A program made the translations under genes and the position numbers. Positions 4,248 through 7,213 of a DNA stretch of 7,213 nt are shown one piece after another. The notes below the pieces were generated by a model that saw nothing but the letters and a program-made list of their open reading frames with translations, had not been told where the DNA came from and did not search any database. Numbering within the stretch: the stretch's first letter is position 1; the number at the start of each line of letters is the position of its first letter. The stretch is from Thermoanaerobaculales bacterium (GTDB lineage Bacteria; Acidobacteriota; Thermoanaerobaculia; Thermoanaerobaculales; Sulfomarinibacteraceae): assembly GCA_025456385.1 (NCBI GenBank), contig JALOKS010000131.1:1-7213 (forward strand), in the 5' to 3' direction.

Positions 4248-7213
4248 ATGCCATCCAGGTCCGCAGCGATCGCCCTCTGCCTCGCCGCCCTTCTCGCCGC
4301 CGCGTCCGCCTCAGCCGGGGTCGACGCCCGCCTGCTGCGCTTTCCGGACGTCTCCGAGACCCAGATCGCCTTCGTCTACGGCGGCGACATCTGGCTGGTC
4401 GCCAGGGAGGGCGGCACCGCGCAGCGGCTGAGCTCGCCCGCCGGCGAGGAGCTCTTCCCGCGCTTCTCGCCCGACGGCACGCAGATCGCGTTCAGCGCCA
4501 ACTACGACGGCAACACCGATGTCTACGTCGTCGACTCCCGCGGCGGCGCGCCGCACCGCCTGACCTACCATCCGGACGCCGACCTGGTCGTCGGCTGGAG
4601 CCCGGACGACGGCCGGGTGCTCTTCGCCTCCGCCCGGGAGCACGGCGTCCTCGGCGTCAGCCAGCTCTTTCTCGCGTCGCGCAGCGGCGGGCTCCCCGAA
4701 CGGCTGCCGATGGCCTACGCCGAGGTCGGCGCACTGTCGCCGGACGGCCGGCGGATCGCCTTCACGACCAAGGAGCGCGGCTTCCGCACCTGGAAGCGCT
4801 ACCGGGGCGGCACCGCCCCCGACATCTGGCTCATGGACCTCGAGACCCTCGCGGCGCGCAACCTCACGGCGAGCGACGCCAACGACGCCTACCCGATGTG
4901 GTACGGCGACACCCTGTACTTCCTGTCCGACCGCGGGCCGGGCATGCGCGCCAACATCTGGGCCCTCGACCTCGGCAGCGGCGAGCCGCGCCAGGTCACC
5001 CGCTTCGCAGACTTCGACATCAGCTTCCCGGCCATCGGCCCGTCGGACATCGTCTTCCAGGCGGGCGGCCGGCTCTACCTGCTCGCGCTCCCGGACGAGG
5101 TGCTGCGCGAGGTCGAGGTCGAGGTCGTGACCGACCTCGCGGGCGTGCGGCCACGCCAGGTCAACGCTGCAGGACTCATCCAGTGGGCCGACATCTCGCC
5201 CTCCGGCAAGCGCGCCGTCTTCGGGGCCCGCGGCGAGATCTTCACGGTGCCGGCCAAGCACGGCGTGGTGCGCAACCTGAGCCGCAGCTCGGGCGCGGCG
5301 GAGCGCTTCCCGGCGTGGTCGCCCGACGGCGCGCAGATCGCGGTGTGGAGCGACGCGAGCGGCGAGTACGAGCTGCAGCTCATCCCCGTCGAGGGCGGAG
5401 AGCCGCGAACCCTGACCGCGCTCGGCGCCGGTTTCCGCTACCGGCCCGTCTGGTCCCCCGACAGCACCAAGATCGCCTTCATCGACCACACCCAGACGAT
5501 CCGGATCTTCGAACTCGCGACCTCGCGCTTCACCGAGGTCGACCGCGAGCGCTGGCTGCTGCACCCCGAGCTGCAGGACTTCGAGCTCGCCTGGTCCGCC
5601 GACAGCCGCTGGCTCGCCTACTCGCGCGGCCTCGAGATCAACTCCGCGATCTTCGCCTTCGACACCGCGACCGCCACCCGCCACCAGCTGAGCTCGGGCT
5701 ACTTCAGCGACTCCAACCCGGTCTTCGACCCCGAGGGGAAGTACCTCTACTACCTGTCGAACCGCAGCCTCGAACCCCTCTACTCGGACCTCGACGACAC
5801 CTGGGTCTACCCCAACACAACCCGAATCGTTGCGGTTCCGCTTCGCGGTGATGTTCCATCACCGCTCGCTCCCCGCAACGATGATGAGGGGCTCGCTGCC
5901 GAAGATGGCGACGATGAGGACGGTGGAGAGATCGCGGACACGAAGGGGAAGCAGGAGGGCAGGAACGCGAAGAACGAGGACGATGACAATGAGGACGGGG
6001 ACGCCCCCGAGCCGGTGACGATCGACCTCGAGGGCTTCGAAACGCGCGCCGTGGTGCTGCCCCCGGCGGCCGGCAACTACGCCGGCCTCGCCGCGGTCTC
6101 GGGCAAGGTCGTGCTCCACCGCCAGCCGCGCTCCGGCGCCGCCGACGAGCAGTCCCCGATCGTCCTCTACGACCTCGAGGAGCGCGAGGAGAAGACGGTG
6201 CTCGACGATGCCGACGGCTTTGCAGTGTCGGCGGACGGCTCGAAGATGCTGGTGGCGAGCGGGGACACCTGGGCGATCATCAACGTCGCGCCGGACCAGA
6301 AGATCGGCGGCGCAGGCGAGGAGGACACCCGCCTCGACACCTCGCGGCTCGAGATGAGCCTCGACCCGCGCGCCGAGTGGCGGCAGATCTTCGCCGAGGT
6401 CGGGCGCACCTACCGCGACTTCTTCTACGACCCCGCGCTCCACGGCCTCGACTGGGAGGGGCTGCGCGCCCGCTACGGCGCGCTGCTCGAGGACGCGGTC
6501 ACCCGCTGGGACCTCAACTTCCTGATCGGCGAGCTGATCGGCGAGGTCAGCGCCTCCCACACCTACGTCGGCGGCGGCGACCTCGAGCGGGGTCCGCGCC
6601 GCGGCGTCGGCCTGCTCGGCGTCGACTGGGAGCTCGCGGACGGCGCCTATCGGATCGCGCGCATCGTGCGCGGCGGCGCCTGGGACGCCGAGGCGCGCTC
6701 GCCGCTGGCCGCGCCGGGGATCGAGGTCCGCGAGGGCGAGTTCCTGCTCGCGGTCAACGGCGTGCCGGTCGACCCCGGCAAGGAGCCGGCGGCGGCCTTC
6801 GACGGCCTGGCTGGCGAGGCGGTCGTCCTGACCCTCAACTCGAAGCCCTCCCTCGAGGGCGCCCGCGAGGTGCTGGTGGAGACCCTCGAGGACGAGGCGG
6901 AGCTGCGCTACCGCGCGTGGGTCGAGGCCAACCGGCAGCGGGTGCTCGAGGCCTCGGGCGGCCGGATCGGCTACGTCCACGTGCCGGACACCACCACCGA
7001 CGGCCAGACCGAGCTCGTGCGCCAGGTGCTGAGCCAGATCCGGCTGCCGGGGCTGGTGATCGACGAGCGCTTCAACCACGGCGGCCAGCTCCCCGACCGC
7101 TTCATCGAGCTCGTCAACCGGCCGATGGTGGCGCGCATCTTCTTCCGCCACGGCGCCACCCACACCCACCCCACCGTGACCCACTACGGCGCCAAGGCGA
7201 TGCTCATCAACGG
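4248..7213 (+). CDS. Secreted tricorn protease homologue, S41 family (3' partial)
   Basis: Tricorn proteases trim peptides of roughly 6-12 residues to shorter products; archaeal tricorn works after the proteasome. The visible 988 residues are uninterrupted and end at the window edge. Residues 1-23 are a signal peptide (Ala/Leu core, ASA before Gly24), so the enzyme is probably periplasmic or secreted. Beta-propeller repeats of the PD40 type follow, for example FSPDG (73-77), WSPDG (357-361) and WSPDS (402-406). An acidic linker runs over about 544-588 and then DLEGFETRAVVLP. The helical C1 domain (about 705-785) begins EWRQIF and contains GEVSASHTYVGGGD, where Ser770-His771 match the catalytic Ser-His of archaeal tricorn (745-746). 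A PDZ-like domain spans about 786-880. The C2 domain starts at GRIGYVHVPD (905-914) and includes DERFNHGGQ (939-947). The nucleophilic Ser-Asp and later Glu should follow just beyond the window, so activity cannot be confirmed. GGAGGAGG precedes the ATG. Confidence 0.93.
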   Translation, partial: MPSRSAAIALCLAALLAAASASAGVDARLLRFPDVSETQIAFVYGGDIWLVAREGGTAQRLSSPAGEELFPRFSPDGTQIAFSANYDGNTDVYVVDSRGGAPHRLTYHPDADLVVGWSPDDGRVLFASAREHGVLGVSQLFLASRSGGLPERLPMAYAEVGALSPDGRRIAFTTKERGFRTWKRYRGGTAPDIWLMDLETLAARNLTASDANDAYPMWYGDTLYFLSDRGPGMRANIWALDLGSGEPRQVTRFADFDISFPAIGPSDIVFQAGGRLYLLALPDEVLREVEVEVVTDLAGVRPRQVNAAGLIQWADISPSGKRAVFGARGEIFTVPAKHGVVRNLSRSSGAAERFPAWSPDGAQIAVWSDASGEYELQLIPVEGGEPRTLTALGAGFRYRPVWSPDSTKIAFIDHTQTIRIFELATSRFTEVDRERWLLHPELQDFELAWSADSRWLAYSRGLEINSAIFAFDTATATRHQLSSGYFSDSNPVFDPEGKYLYYLSNRSLEPLYSDLDDTWVYPNTTRIVAVPLRGDVPSPLAPRNDDEGLAAEDGDDEDGGEIADTKGKQEGRNAKNEDDDNEDGDAPEPVTIDLEGFETRAVVLPPAAGNYAGLAAVSGKVVLHRQPRSGAADEQSPIVLYDLEEREEKTVLDDADGFAVSADGSKMLVASGDTWAIINVAPDQKIGGAGEEDTRLDTSRLEMSLDPRAEWRQIFAEVGRTYRDFFYDPALHGLDWEGLRARYGALLEDAVTRWDLNFLIGELIGEVSASHTYVGGGDLERGPRRGVGLLGVDWELADGAYRIARIVRGGAWDAEARSPLAAPGIEVREGEFLLAVNGVPVDPGKEPAAAFDGLAGEAVVLTLNSKPSLEGAREVLVETLEDEAELRYRAWVEANRQRVLEASGGRIGYVHVPDTTTDGQTELVRQVLSQIRLPGLVIDERFNHGGQLPDRFIELVNRPMVARIFFRHGATHTHPTVTHYGAKAMLIN

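Noticed and set aside
5109..5126. Three tandem copies of GAGGTC
   Set aside because: They encode an alternating Glu-Val beta strand in frame with favoured codons, so coding constraint explains them.
4067..5851. Open frame of 594 codons on the plus strand
   Set aside because: Its translation is Arg/Pro-rich low-complexity, a frame shadow of the tricorn gene, which has motifs, a signal peptide and a ribosome site in another frame.
5859..7184. Open frame of 441 codons on the minus strand opposite the tricorn gene
   Set aside because: It is antisense to conserved catalytic, PDZ and C2 domain sequence; composition is Ala/Val/Asp-rich without motifs, typical of GC-rich shadows.

Overview
The window is very GC-rich bacterial DNA with strong G/C preference at third codon positions (GAC, GAG, CTC and GCC dominate). 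It holds two gene blocks separated by a tRNA gene and a non-coding stretch. The combination of a secreted tricorn-type protease, a cell-surface glycine-rich protein with an IPTL/PEP-CTERM-like tail and this codon use fits Acidobacteriota (Thermoanaerobaculia-like) or a similar high-GC Gram-negative lineage. That placement is an inference and could be wrong.

Left block, plus strand, 1-2635: a flavin operon. The 3' part of ribD (reductase domain) overlaps riboflavin synthase (ribE) by 20 bp. ribE in turn overlaps an unrecognised 335-residue gene by 8 bp. After 62 bp comes a complete small flavin-binding dodecin. The overlaps imply translational coupling. The layout links riboflavin synthesis (RibD, RibE) to flavin storage or buffering (dodecin), with the unknown gene lying between them.

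Middle, 2636-3107: a clean promoter drives tRNA-Ala(CGC), which has the G3:U70 identity pair and an encoded CCA. A 20-base exact copy of the tRNA 3' end lies 212 bp downstream, and a hairpin terminator follows it. This resembles the scar of an insertion at the tRNA 3' end. The DNA between the two copies has no gene but several inverted repeats.

Right block, 3108-7213: two divergent genes. On the minus strand is a secreted glycine-rich protein with a signal peptide, an ALK/LTK-type glycine-rich region and a C-terminal IPAL + membrane helix + Arg-Arg sorting-like tail. On the plus strand is a large tricorn-protease homologue with a signal peptide, beta-propeller repeats, an acidic linker, a helical C1 domain with Ser-His, a PDZ domain and the start of the catalytic C2 domain. 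The window ends just before the expected nucleophilic serine.

I see no CRISPR array, IS element or recognised defence system. The least explained items are the 335-residue protein in the flavin operon and the tRNA-end duplication with its small insert.
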